Made by a program: the position numbers and the translations under genes. Positions 23,411-33,313 of a stretch of 64,000 nt of DNA are shown here, one piece after another. Origin of the DNA: Trematomus loennbergii. Taxonomy: Eukaryota; Chordata; Actinopteri; Perciformes; Nototheniidae. How positions within the stretch are numbered: position 1 is the first letter of the stretch; every line of letters begins with the position of its first letter. The stretch covers positions 55,001 to 119,000 of the forward strand of contig JAAOOA010000577.1 of assembly GCA_012861695.1 (NCBI GenBank). The letters run 5' to 3'. Below the pieces are notes generated by a model, which was not told where the DNA came from, made no database searches, and was given only the letters and a program-made list of their open reading frames with translations.

Positions 23411-23674
23411 TGCGGTTTTAATTCAGATGATTAGCCGTAGAGCTAGTCAAATAAATAGCACTGAATAATGTATAGCTGCTTTATGGAGCTGCACGTTAAT
23501 ACCCCGAGAAACTGACAACCGAATACACATGCTGCAGTGATCCACCAGAGCAGCTTCCAGTTACCTCAGGTTTTAAATTAAGCTAACATTAGCCACAAAC
23601 AAATATATGATAAATGTCTTTGTGTGTACCAGAGTACACAGGGAGTTTGTGGCGCAAATAATACACCTGTCGCC

Positions 23675-23846
<172 letters not shown>

Positions 23847-23929
23847 TTCCTCTCCTCAGGAGGTCTCCTTGCTTGACCTCAAACTGGACTGCCGCGGCTA
23901 GTTAGCATCAGATATCTAATAGAGTGGAT

Positions 23930-24130
23930 GGGTAATGTACAATATTTAATTGCATATTCTGTTCTTGTACATATCATATTATCTTTACATGTATATAGAC
24001 TTCTTGCACTATTTTGTATTTGTATTTTATTATATATTTTGCATTGTTGGAGGAGCTCAGGTCAGAACAATTTAATTGCCATTTCTACACTGCAGCTTGT
24101 CTGACAATAAAACCTTTGACTCTTGAAAAA
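23930..24130 (+). mobile_element. LINE 3' end fragment
   Basis: Contains 'cttgcactattttgtatttg', 'gcattgttggaggagctcag', 'ctacactgcagcttgtctga' and the end 'caataaaacctttgactctt'. The same plan appears at 38085-38335. It resembles fish LINE 3' UTRs; no coding part remains. Confidence 0.5.
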
Positions 24131-24471
24131 TATATAACCAATCAATTTGAAAGCAGCTTCTCTTATGCTCACTCTGATTTAAGATGATATCTTTAAAGTA
24201 AACTTTCCAAATCCTTTCACATCTTTATTGTAAGCGTACACTAACGACCACATTTATAGCGCTGGTGTTAGCATGTGATCAGTGTGTGGAGTTGTTATAT
24301 CAATAGTTACATATTTGCATTTTCACATGGCAACCGTTCTCATTATATACGTTGTGAGTCACACATGATGGCACCGTGTGTGTCAGACTGCCTCCACATG
24401 TGGTGTGGCCGATCTGGCAGCGCTCCCATTGGCTCTGCATGTATTTACACTAGCCTCCTCCCTCTGCAGAT
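24131..24471. other. No gene seen; unique sequence
   Basis: Short unique interval before the next CA tract. Nothing is supported. Confidence 0.5.
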
Positions 24472-24517
24472 AACACACACACACAAGTACACACACACAC
24501 ACAAGTACACACACACA

Positions 24518-24548
<31 letters not shown>

Positions 24549-24549
24549 C
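24472..24549. repeat. (CA)n microsatellite with 'aagtac' interruptions
   Basis: CA tract with two 'caagtac' interruptions and one 'cacca' break. Confidence 0.95.
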
Positions 24550-24690
24550 GGTGATACCTGCTGGAAAGTGGGTCATCGTGTCCCTGAGATATCGGGTGCA
24601 TGAGATAAAATAAATACAAATATTTTCCCCTGACTTTTGGTTCGGTAGAAAATGAACTAAATACTTCACTATCTATCAAATACTATTTAA

Positions 24691-25572
24691 AGAGGACCTG
24701 TTCTGCTTTTTGGGGGTGTCTCTTAGTGTTATATAGGTTTTAGTGCATGTAAATGGTCTGCAAAGGATAAAATCCCAGTGTTCTGTGTTGAGTTTCTCTA
24801 AAGTAGAGACACGACATACTGATATACACCTGAACATCAGCAGGAGAGGACTCTTTAAGTAGAGACACTACATACTGATATACACCTGAACATCAGCAGG
24901 AGAGGACTCTTTAAAGTAGAGACACTACATACTGATATACACCTGAACATCAGCAGGAGAGGACTCTTTAAAGTAGAGACACGACATACTGATATACACC
25001 TGAACATCAGCAGGAGAGGACTCTTTAAAGTAGAGACACTACATACTGATCTACACCTGAACATCAGCAGGAGAGGACTCTTTAAAGTAGAGACACTACA
25101 TACTGATATACACCTGAACATCAGCAGGAGAGGACTCTTTAAAGTAGAGACACTACATACTGATATACACCTGAACATCAGCAGGAGAGGACTCTTTAAA
25201 GTAGAGACACTACATACTGATATACGCCTGAACATCAGCAGGAGAGGACTCTTTAAAGTAGAGACACTACATACTGATATACACCTGAACATCAGCAGGA
25301 GAGGACTCTTTAAAGTAGAGACACTACATACTGATATACACCTGAACATCAGCAGGAGAGGACTCTTTAAAGTAGAGACACTACATACTGATATACACCT
25401 GAACATCAGCAGGAGAGGACTCTTTAAAGTAGAGACTCTAAATACTGATATACACCTGAACATCAGCAGGAGAGGACTCTTTAAAGTAGAGACTCTAAAT
25501 ACTGATACACACCTGAACATCAGCAGGAGAGGACTCTTTAAAGTAGAGACACTACATACTGATATACACCTG
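24691..25572 (+). mobile_element. T2 element: intact left end plus 57-bp array, right end lost
   Basis: Starts 'agaggacctgttctgctttt' directly after TTAA at 24687-24690. About 100 bp of unique T2 sequence ('gtgttatataggttttagtg', 'gcatgtaaatggtctgcaaa') leads into 57-bp units at ~24793. The last unit breaks off at 'atatacacctg' (25572) and no closing TTAA is seen, so the right side is truncated. Confidence 0.65.
24793..25572 (+). repeat. 57-bp minisatellite, array 2, about 13.5 copies
   Basis: Units of 'gtagagacactacatactga', 'tatacacctgaacatcagca' and 'ggagaggactctttaaa'. Private variants cluster: 'acgacat' in early units and 'actctaaat' in late units. It runs opposite to array 1. The 264-codon frame at 24855-25649 on the - strand is produced by the 19-residue repeat and is not a gene. 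Confidence 0.97.
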
Positions 25573-26600
25573 CAGGGATCATTTCTGGACATCCCTCCAC
25601 CCACATATAAGTCGCCACAATACAAACTGGCATCCAAGAGATATGTCACTGTTTACATATGGCCATGTTTTAGATATGGCTGAGTTTTAGATTTAGATAT
25701 GTCTGTGTTTTACGTATGGTCTCTGTTTCAGATTTAGATATGTCTGTGTTTTAGATATGGTCTCTGTTTCAGATTTAGATATGTCTGTGTTCCTCTCACA
25801 ATGTCCGCCCCCCCAGGCCTGTGACCCGCTGACAGCTCGTGTGTTGGATCAAGTGTGTGTCTTGAGGCTAACTATGATATAGCACCGCTCTGTCAGGACG
25901 ATGGAGGACGGCTCCATGCTCTCGGCCTGCGAGGGTAATTGGCTGTCGCCTGGTAGGTGTGCTGTTTAAATAAAACGGGCCTCGTTCATCAAACCCTTTC
26001 CAACAGACTTTAACTCAGAGCGGGGGTAATGCAGAATCATTTAACAGCATCCAGGGACTTTCAGACTGAATGATGTATTTTATTTTCATTAGATATTAAA
26101 GTCTGCTAATAAAATAATGTGATCTAATTGAAATGTAATGTCACTGAATAGTTTTAAAATCCAATTTGCATCGCCATGCCTGAATACGCATGATTACAGC
26201 CAAAAGTAACATTCAAATAAAGCCCCACAGGCACCTTTTTTTAAATATTCCTAAGCATAACAATGCCTTAATTATAATGAAATGAAATGACTTGTTTTCA
26301 GTTGGAAATTGGCAGACAATTTGAAACATGAACATGAATTTGAAAAGTATTTTGTATGTAGTGTTAGCTGCTGGTTCATGAAGTAAAGCAACCTTTTTAA
26401 TCTGATGATCATCAAGACTTTACATCCGGGACATTACAGTATGTTACATTTCCATAATCAATATTTAATTTGGACTGTAATATTAAAGCACGCCGTCTGT
26501 CAATGGACATTTTTAAACTACAGCTAAACACATTTATTTTTTAATAGCGACACCCCACTTTTAAATAATCTGTTATTATTTATTTATTTTCATAGTGTTT
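25573..26600. other. No gene seen; short 41-bp tandem repeat, then unique sequence
   Basis: At 25686-25791 a 41-bp unit repeats about 2.6 times ('gatttagatatgtctgtgtt' recurs at 25690, 25731 and 25772). The following ~800 bases are unique. Bases ~25960-26230 look regulatory in texture ('gcctcgttcatcaaaccctt', 'aataatgtgatctaattgaa') but give no exon. Confidence 0.45.
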
Positions 26601-26629
26601 TATTTATGTTATAGGTTGCTAGTGACTTA

Positions 26630-26732
26630 TCCGACCGGCCCACTTCAGTACCGGCCCACTTCAGTACCGGCCCACTTCAGTACCGGCCCATCGGTATTCG
26701 TCCCGAACGTCCCGATGGCCAGTCCGCCCCTG
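26630..26732 (-). mobile_element. Orphan hAT-like terminus with 16-bp repeats
   Basis: Ends 'gatggccagtccgcccctg', the reverse complement of a CAGGGGCGGACTGGCCAT-type hAT terminus. Just inside, a 16-bp unit 'ccggcccacttcagta' repeats three times. I could not find the partner terminus or a target duplication, so this is a truncated element. Confidence 0.45.
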
Positions 26733-27200
26733 TGTATAAGTGACATTGACTTTTAAGTTATCGTCTGACCTTTATTATTCAAATTATATGTATATATTTT
26801 TTTAATTGTATTTTATGTTTGATTCATATTTGTTTAATTATTTATTAAATATATTTTATCGTATTTATTTGTTTTCCTTTATTTTACAAAAAGGGATTAT
26901 TATAATAAACGGTCTTTTAATCTCTTATTAATAGAGAAATCCGTATGTTATAGGTTTTAATCTTTTGACCTTAATTATTCTAATTATTTATTTATTTTAT
27001 TTTATTTTCTTATCTGGGTTTATTTGTTTTTAATTTAATTATTTATCTGTATTTTATATATTTGTTATTTGTATTTTATTTAATTATTTATTTATTTTTA
27101 ATTTATATTATATCGTATTTATTGTTTTGTCTTTCCTTATTTATCCGAGGGATCATTATTAATTGTGTTTTATTCAATATATTATGAAATAAAGCTGTAT
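26733..27200. other. AT-rich low-complexity stretch
   Basis: Long runs of 'atttatttatttt' type on the + strand, with 'cttttgaccttaattattc' resembling 'ctgacctttattattcaaat' upstream, so a diverged duplication is possible. 'gaaataaagctgtatt' at ~27187 looks like a poly(A) signal, but no transcript end can be supported. Confidence 0.4.
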
Positions 27201-27658
27201 TATTATTATAGGCGTTATTCAGGCTGATAGTAAGTCATGTGACACTGCAGAGGAAACAAGCATGGTCAATGTTTTCTATTCAAACCTCTAGCAAAGGGAA
27301 ACCAATTACCACCCCCGTCCCCTCTTTGCAATGCATGCTGGGAGCTGATACATGCATTCAGCCTTGTCTCACTTCACAGCCCCATTTTTACTTCTAACGC
27401 CGACCCGTCCGACTCACAGGTCCTCCATTAAATCCACCTGTCACTTCTGCCAATGACGAGACGCGCAGAAATGGATAGAGAGGCGCTGCATATTGACAGT
27501 GGACGCTGTGGAGGAAATGCTTAAGAGAAACTGAAACATGATTCTAGGACAAAGTGAGTCTTTTGTTATATTTAATAAAGTAATACAAAAAGTGAATATA
27601 CAAGTGAAATCAATCTCAAAAGCAGGAACAGAGCATCCTCAGTCTCTCTATATATCCA
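27201..27658. other. No gene seen; unique sequence
   Basis: Unique sequence between the AT-rich block and the piggyBac-like MITE. No features are supported. Confidence 0.5.
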
Positions 27659-27662
27659 TTAA

Positions 27663-28064
27663 CCCTTAGATGCATAAGTGGGTCTCTTTTGACCCGGTGA
27701 GGTGGTTTTCTTGAAGTATCTTTGTAATTACATTTTTTTATCATTTCATATTCCAGCTATTCCTCAAAAAACATGTTTTGGATATCCTGCCATTCACATT
27801 TTAAATGTTCTACTTTTTAAGAAATTGTAGTTTTTGTATCACTACCCCAAGCTTCCATAAGTGGGTCAAAAATGTAAAAAATAGTGAAACATTAAATATA
27901 AAATATTTCTAGAGTGAAGCAAAATATAATACTAAATATTATACAAGTGATTTTTCTTAACCAAAATGACTTTGTTTGCATAAAAACACATATTATTCTA
28001 ATACGGGTCCTTTTTGACCCACTTAGGGAAGAGTGTAGGGTCCAGTCACTCGGGCATCTAAGGG
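27663..28064. mobile_element. piggyBac-like MITE (CCCTTAGATGC termini)
   Basis: 402 bp between TTAA at 27659-27662 and 28065-28068. Inverted ends: 'cccttagatgcataagtggg' at left and '...cgggcatctaaggg' at right. Subterminal words 'gtctcttttgacccg' and 'gtcctttttgacccac' recur at both sides. CCCTT-type ends with a TTAA duplication are characteristic of piggyBac. Confidence 0.85.
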
Positions 28065-28159
28065 TTAAGGAAACAGCTGGTCCTACATCCCATCAGTAAA
28101 CCATAACACCCCCTCGTCCTTAACCATTTGCAAATCCACCTTTGACTTCCTTTTGCCCT

Positions 28160-29177
28160 CCTGTTAAGCCCTAGAGCCCCCTGTACAGGGGGCAGTGGGG
28201 TGTTTTTTCACGAAACTGTGTCTCAGGGCTTCTTAATATTTAAAAACCTATTAATGTGTCATACCCACTTAACGGGAAGAAACTCAGCTAACTGACAATA
28301 CGAACCATTTTTACAGAAACAAACACAAGTCTCACAAGAAGCGTCTAAATGAGCCCTGAGCAAAAAAATGCTAACACACTTAGCACAGAACTCAAGGTAA
28401 AAACCCTTATTACTTATCGTAACTGCAAAAACAAGATCAAATCAAATTAAAGCTGAGATTCCACAGATTCTATAGGTATACGTATCATCACTGAGCGATC
28501 AGAACTCGTGAGAGGGGAAGCAAACACAGACGTCACAACACGTGAATTACGGAACATTCACGGGAAATCGTCTCAAATTAGCTGTTATTCTGATCAATAG
28601 TCGTGATCAATGGCATTAAGATGATAAAAACGCCGCTGAAGGTTAATCCATAGGTTAATCCATAGGTTAATCCATAGGTTAATCCATAGGTTAATCCATA
28701 GGTTAATCCATAGGTTACTCCAATGTGTCTGTCACTTTGAAAGGATTACTGATAATCCATCATTGCATTTTTATGTAAAAAACGGAGATTTCATATTATT
28801 TTCTTTTTCTAAATCTCTCTAAAAAGGTCAAATGTCACTTGTTTTGCATCAATCTTGATACAGGGTACTTATTATATGTTATAGTTTGGATTCCTAAAGC
28901 TTTTAGTCTACCTTACCATCATTCAAGGGTGGTTTTCACTATAAGTACTGGGTTTTTTGTAGGCGGAGGTAAGAATTTACCTTTTTTTACAATGTTCCAT
29001 CTGAATTCACTCTGACACAGAAACATCTATATTGATTCTGACACGTTTACATCCATCTCACAGATGTGACCTTGCTTTGAGAAAAAAGATTATGAATTGA
29101 ACCCTTTTAGAAGTGAAGTTATAGTCATTTGTTCTGGGCATGTCATTTTCGAGCCTGAAACCTGAAAAACAAACACA
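28160..29177 (-). mobile_element. piggyBac-like element, second copy of the 34698 family
   Basis: The lower end reads 'cctgttaagccctagagccc', matching the terminus of 34698-35856. The upper part ('tgtcacttgttttgcatcaa', 'cttgatacagggtacttatt', 'cctaaagcttttagtctacc', 'cgagcctgaaacctgaaaaa') is the reverse complement of that element's first half. The upper terminus beyond 'ctgaaaaa' is missing. A 12-bp tandem array at 28641-28716 is expanded relative to the other copy. Confidence 0.75.
28641..28716. repeat. 12-bp repeat 'ggttaatccata', about 6 copies, inside the piggyBac-like element
   Basis: Six consecutive units of 'ggttaatccata' followed by a degenerate one ('ggttactccaat'). The related element has only about two units at ~35366-35388 in reverse ('ggattaacctatggattaac'), giving the unexpanded state. 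Confidence 0.95.
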
Positions 29178-29290
29178 TGCATATTGACAGTGACATTGGC
29201 TTTTGTTTCCACGTGAGATGTGTGTGATGTGTTCTTATGTTTGTTATTTACGGGACTCCACGTGGTCTGTGTTTTGTGTTGATGTTAACC

Positions 29291-29350
29291 TTAAGTTCTG
29301 CCTCATGTGGTTATTGTATTCATGTTCCTGTGGTCTTCATTTTTACTTTT
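29291..29350 (+). repeat. 60-bp direct repeat flanking the truncated T1 copy (left)
   Basis: Starts 'ttaagttctgcctcatgtgg' and ends 'catttttactttt'. It is repeated at 29702-29761 with two mismatches. The right copy begins exactly at the T1 element's TTAA target, so the left copy is an extra copy of the element's right flank. Confidence 0.9.
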
Positions 29351-29352
29351 TC

Positions 29353-29701
29353 TAGCTCTGTTTTAGCAAGGGCTGATTCAGTGAGAACAGCACCACCTAC
29401 AGGCCTGGCATATGTACTACAGCGTCTCCAGCGCTTTTGAACGGCAATGGCCGTGGCTGTCTCCTCCTGATTGGTGGAGTTGGCCCAATAGCCGTAGCGC
29501 CACCGTCCTGACGTCAGGACAGTGTTCAAATCTGGATCAGTTTTGATCAGATCCGTTGCAGCCCCTTTTTTAGAGATTTGGGTATGGAGGAAAATAGAGA
29601 GGGTTGTGTTTTCTGACACTTGGTGAGTTCCCTGGAACACCGGGGACACATATTCATGTAGAAAAGACGTGCACAAGTGCATTTTGCATGATAGGTCCCC
29701 T
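29353..29701 (-). mobile_element. T1 TTAA MITE, truncated and rearranged
   Basis: The right end '...gcatgataggtcccct' abuts TTAA at 29702-29705, as in full T1 copies. The left ~120 bp of the family are missing; the copy begins at 'tctagctctgttttagcaag', directly after the 60-bp direct repeat. The body is otherwise nearly identical to the copies at 39035, 46236 and 51605, including the 16-bp palindrome at 29505-29520. Confidence 0.9.
29505..29520. promoter_or_regulatory. CRE-core palindrome carried by T1
   Basis: A perfect 16-bp palindrome (gtcctgacgtcaggac) centred on tgacgtca, the CREB/ATF site. The same sequence lies at 46528-46543 and 51783-51798, and with one change at 39226-39241. An inverted CCAAT word lies ~30-45 bp away in each copy. 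Binding is not shown; only the motif is visible. Confidence 0.6.
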
Positions 29702-29761
29702 TTAAGTTCTGCCTCATGTTGTTATTGTATTCATGTTTCTGTGGTCTTCATTTTTACTTTT
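29702..29761 (+). repeat. 60-bp direct repeat flanking the truncated T1 copy (right)
   Basis: Matches 29291-29350 at 58 of 60 positions. It is followed by retroposon-tail-like sequence, which suggests the flank itself was a LINE 3' region before T1 inserted. Confidence 0.9.
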
Positions 29762-29942
29762 GTTCTTTCTTGTGAAGCACTTTGTGAAAGGTGCTATACT
29801 AAAGGCGTTTGGGTAACTTTTATGATTCGTATGATGTTGTAATGCTTTCTCAATCACTTTGTGACTATGTCTGGGAAAAGCGCTTTATAAATAAAGGTTA
29901 CTTACTTACTGACTATACTAAATAAAGGTTTTGTTATTATGT
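29762..29942 (+). mobile_element. LINE 3' tail fragment
   Basis: Has 'gtgaagcactttgtgaaagg', 'tgctatactaaagg', 'gaaaagcgctttataaataa' and 'aggttacttacttactgact', a form typical of fish LINE 3' ends with a short repeated tail. No reverse transcriptase frame is present. Confidence 0.5.
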
Positions 29943-30400
29943 TATCTCCAGCCAGCAGCTTCCATTTCCTCGCCATGAGAGAAAGAGGGAGAGCGTGTCC
30001 AGACAGAAGTCTATCGTCTGCTCCCCCTCAGCAGGAGGATATTATATGGTGACTCTGAATGCGTCTTCTTGCAGCGAGGGGGCACGAGATGTCAAAACAA
30101 GGGCAAAGAAGCCAAGAATTGGATCAATCTCTGAGGGTGTTTACACGCAGACCTTCAGACATTTTACTCAGCAATATCACAGAGGCAGAACACAGTAGAG
30201 TTTCACAGCAGAGAGCATTTGACTCAGACAGTAAACAAGTACAGAGAAACCATCTGAAGAGGACATGGTATGCTCTTTTTCAGGTTCATGATTGCATTGT
30301 CTGCCTATTTCTCTCATGCTGCCGTTGCTGCAGCACTTCTATTCACCCTCTGTTTGAAACCAGAGCCTCGTCTGATTTATGTATTTATGTTTTAATTTGT
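29943..30400. other. No gene seen
   Basis: The 131-codon frame at 30059-30454 runs into AT-rich sequence and has no recognised domain, so it is treated as chance. Confidence 0.45.
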
Positions 30401-30600
30401 GTGTTTATTCCAATTGTATTCTTATATTTATTTAATAATTTATTTTTGTATTAATTAATTTAATTGTTGTTTATTTTACTTACATTTTTATTGTATTTAA
30501 TTTATTAAATTAATTAATTACATGTATTAAATTAATTTATTTAATTAATTTAATTTAGTTAATTTATTTATTTCATATTTTTTAAATTTAAATGATTATT
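30401..30600. repeat. AT-rich low-complexity (TTAATTAA-rich)
   Basis: Runs of 'ttaattaatttaatt' and 'atttatttatt', many of them self-complementary. No repeat family is evident. Confidence 0.6.
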
Positions 30601-31475
30601 ATTGGAGTAATTGATTGACACATCCAAACAAATGGGATCCACCATTATAAAAACAATACTGCATTTTCAGAAGACATTAGTGAATAAGCCCCGCGAAGCC
30701 ATCTCCGTTTTTAATATACTCTACTTGTTCTCTAAAATACAGTTATCCAGGACAATTTCATTTCCTTAAACAACAGGATGCGTTGGATGCAATCTCCGAG
30801 AACAACCTAAATGAGAGAGCATCACATACCCCTCCCGTCCGCCTGAATTACAACTTAAGACGTGACATATCTGGAACATGTCCTTCCAGATACAACACGA
30901 GGCGAGGGACAAAAACAACCGTCTCTCATCCATCAGCACATAATTGCATCGAGGCCCAAAACAGGGACAGTACGGACACAAGCAGGGACAGTGAATGGAT
31001 GAGGAACAAACATCATGTGTTTATTTGTCCCTCACAGCAGGGGGTTAATCCAAACATCGCCGTGTTGAAACAGCGACCCTGATTGATGTGCCAGATCCTC
31101 ACATTTCTCCATTCCCACTGACAAATACTGGACAATTTCAGCGCATTAGTGAGCTCCTTGTCATTTTCTGAATATAATAAACCCCGGACCCCGGTATTAC
31201 GGTGTGATTTATTTATTAATATCTCCTAAACTGGTGGCATAGATACAAAAAAAAGAGCATAGCATCCGTTGTTGAATTACAGGCTGCATGCAGGACACGA
31301 CTGCTCTTACATCTTGCTTTGTATAATGCGGCGAGGCGGGGGGTTTTGTTTTGTCTTCTCCTCCCGAGATAATCATATTATCTGCAGTGGCTTGCATGCA
31401 CTTGCCAAGGTTGTGCTCTCAGCTAAATCCACAATTGATCTTTCCTCTTTCCCTGCCCTGCGTTCATTCCTCCAT
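30601..31475. other. No gene seen; unique sequence
   Basis: Unique sequence with several opposing short frames and no recognisable domain or exon boundary. Confidence 0.5.
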
Positions 31476-31540
31476 CAGTCTCCCTCCCTCCCTCCTCCCT
31501 CCCTCCTCCCTCCCTCCTCCCTCGCTCCCTCCCTCCTCCC
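31476..31540. repeat. Polypyrimidine (CCTCCCT)n tract
   Basis: A C/T-only run of 'ccctccctcctccctccctc' type. Such mirror-like polypyrimidine DNA can adopt triplex (H-DNA) structure; that is inference. Confidence 0.8.
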
Positions 31541-32029
31541 AGGCAATCACTCAGGCCTGCAGAGATGGGAGGAAAGAGGGAGGGTAGGGAGGCGAATATT
31601 TAATCAACTGAGTTAGCTCTGAACAACAACTCCTATCAGAAGTGGGATTTAGCTAGTGATCAGCATGGGTCTGCTCTCAGCTCGGGCCATTGATCACACG
31701 TCCCAGACTGCATTGCTCTACTCCTCTAATGAGGCCAATCCACAGATTTAGAAACTTTAGGTAAGGGTGGATATGATCTAATTAAAAAAGGGGGAAGATA
31801 CAAAAAAAGGCTTTATTTTGGATAACGTTACCCTACTTTCCTCTCATGTCATGGCCTCTGGCGTCAGGGACAAACTTTCCCCCAAATTAGTTCTGCTTTG
31901 GATCAAATTAGCAGCGAGTTAGCATGAACCGATGGTGGCACAAAACATTCCTTTTAGGAGGAACGCGCTCGACTTCAAGAACGATGCAAATACGAAAACA
32001 CAAATGATTTCTGGATCAAATTAGCAGCG
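31541..32029. other. No gene seen; unique sequence
   Basis: 'ggatcaaattagcagcgagt' occurs twice (~31900 and ~32013), a ~23-bp duplication that leads into the 7-bp repeat. Confidence 0.5.
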
Positions 32030-32086
32030 AGTTAGCAGTTAGCAGTTAGCAGTTAGCAGTTAGCAGTTAGCAGTTAGCAGTTAGCT
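32024..32086. repeat. 7-bp repeat 'agttagc', about 9 copies
   Basis: 'gttagcagttagcagttagc' repeated through to 'gttagctgtgg'. It is short and almost perfect, which suggests recent slippage. Confidence 0.9.
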
Positions 32087-32171
32087 GTGGAGGACGAAAG
32101 AACGCTCTGCAACATCCGGAACACCAACTGGAGGACACATGCACAGCGTTTACTACATTCTGCATAAACCA

Positions 32172-33313
32172 GTGCGTCACTCTTTAGTGTCCCCTGGTCT
32201 CCCAGCTGTGTGCGTCAGTCTTTAGTGTCCCCTGGTCTCCCAGCTGTGTGCGTCACTCTTTAGTGTCCCCTGGTCTCCCAGCTGTGTGCGTCACTCTTTA
32301 CTGTCCCCTGGTCTCCAGCTGTGTGCGTCACTCTTTACTGTCCCCTGGTCTCCCAGCTGTGTGCGTCACTCTTTAGTGTCCCCTGGTCTCCCAGCTGTGT
32401 GCGTCACTCTTTACTGTCCCCTGGTCTCCCAGCTGTGTGCGTCACTCTTTAGTGTCCCCTGGTCTCCCAGCTGTGTGCGTCACTCTTTAGTGTCCCCTGG
32501 TCTCCCAGCTGTGTGCGTCACTCTTTAGTGTCCCCTAGTCTCCCAGCTGTGTGCGTCACTCTTTACTGTCCCCTTCTCCCAGCTGTGTGCGTCACTCTTT
32601 AGTGTCCCCTGGTCTCCCAGCTGTGTGTGTCACTCTTTAGTGTCCCCTGGTCTCCCAGCTGTGTGCGTCACTCCTTAGTGTCCCCTGGTCTCACAGCTGT
32701 GTGCGTCACTCTTTAGTGTCCCCTGGTCTCACAGCTGTGTGCGTCACTCTTTAGTGTCCCCTGGTCTCCCAGCTGTGTGCGTCACTCTTTAGTGTCCCTG
32801 GTCTCCCAGCTGTGTGCGTCACTCTTTAGTGTCCCCTGGTCTCCAGCTGTGTGCGTCACTCTTTACTGTCCCCTGGTCTCCCAGCTGTGTGCGTCACTCT
32901 TTAGTGTCCCCTGGTCTCCCAGCTGTGTGTCACTCTTTAGTGTCCCCTGGTCTCCCAGCTGTGTGTGTCACTCTTTAGTGTCCCCTGGTCTCCCAGCTGT
33001 GTGCGTCACTCTTTAGTGTCCCCTGGTCTCCCAGCTGTGTGCGTCACTCTTTAGTGTCCCCTGGTCTCCCAGCTGTGTGCGTCACTCTTAGTGTCCCCTG
33101 GTCTCACAGCTGTGTGCGTCACTCTTTAGTGTCCCCTGGTCTCCCAGCTGTGTGCGTCACTCTTTAGTGTCCCCTAGTCTCCCAGCTGTGTGCGTCACTC
33201 TTAGTGTCCCCTGGTCTCCCAGCTGTGTGCGTCACTCTTTAGTGTCCCCTGGTCTCCCAGCTGTGTGCGTCACTCTTTAGTGTCCCCTGGTCTCCCAGCT
33301 GTGTGAGTCACTT
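32172..33313. repeat. 38-bp minisatellite, about 30 copies
   Basis: Unit built from 'gtgtgcgtcactctttagtg' and 'tcccctggtctcccagct'. Variants include 'ttactgtcccc', 'tctcacagct', 'cctagtctcc' and single-base losses. The unit ends in the palindrome CAGCTG-like 'cagctgtg'. The 79-80-codon frames at 32286 and 32777 are repeat artefacts. Confidence 0.97.

Noticed and set aside
27180..27200. Gene 3' end with poly(A) signal
   Set aside because: 'aataaa'-type words are frequent in this AT-rich block and no upstream exon supports a transcript end.
28641..28716. Interstitial telomeric repeat
   Set aside because: The unit is ggttaatccata (12 bp), not TTAGGG, and it is explained by expansion inside a piggyBac-like element.
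32172..33313. CRISPR-like array (38-bp direct repeats)
   Set aside because: Units are head-to-tail with no unique spacers and the host is clearly a vertebrate; the same holds for the 26-, 29-, 37-, 50-, 57- and 72-bp arrays.
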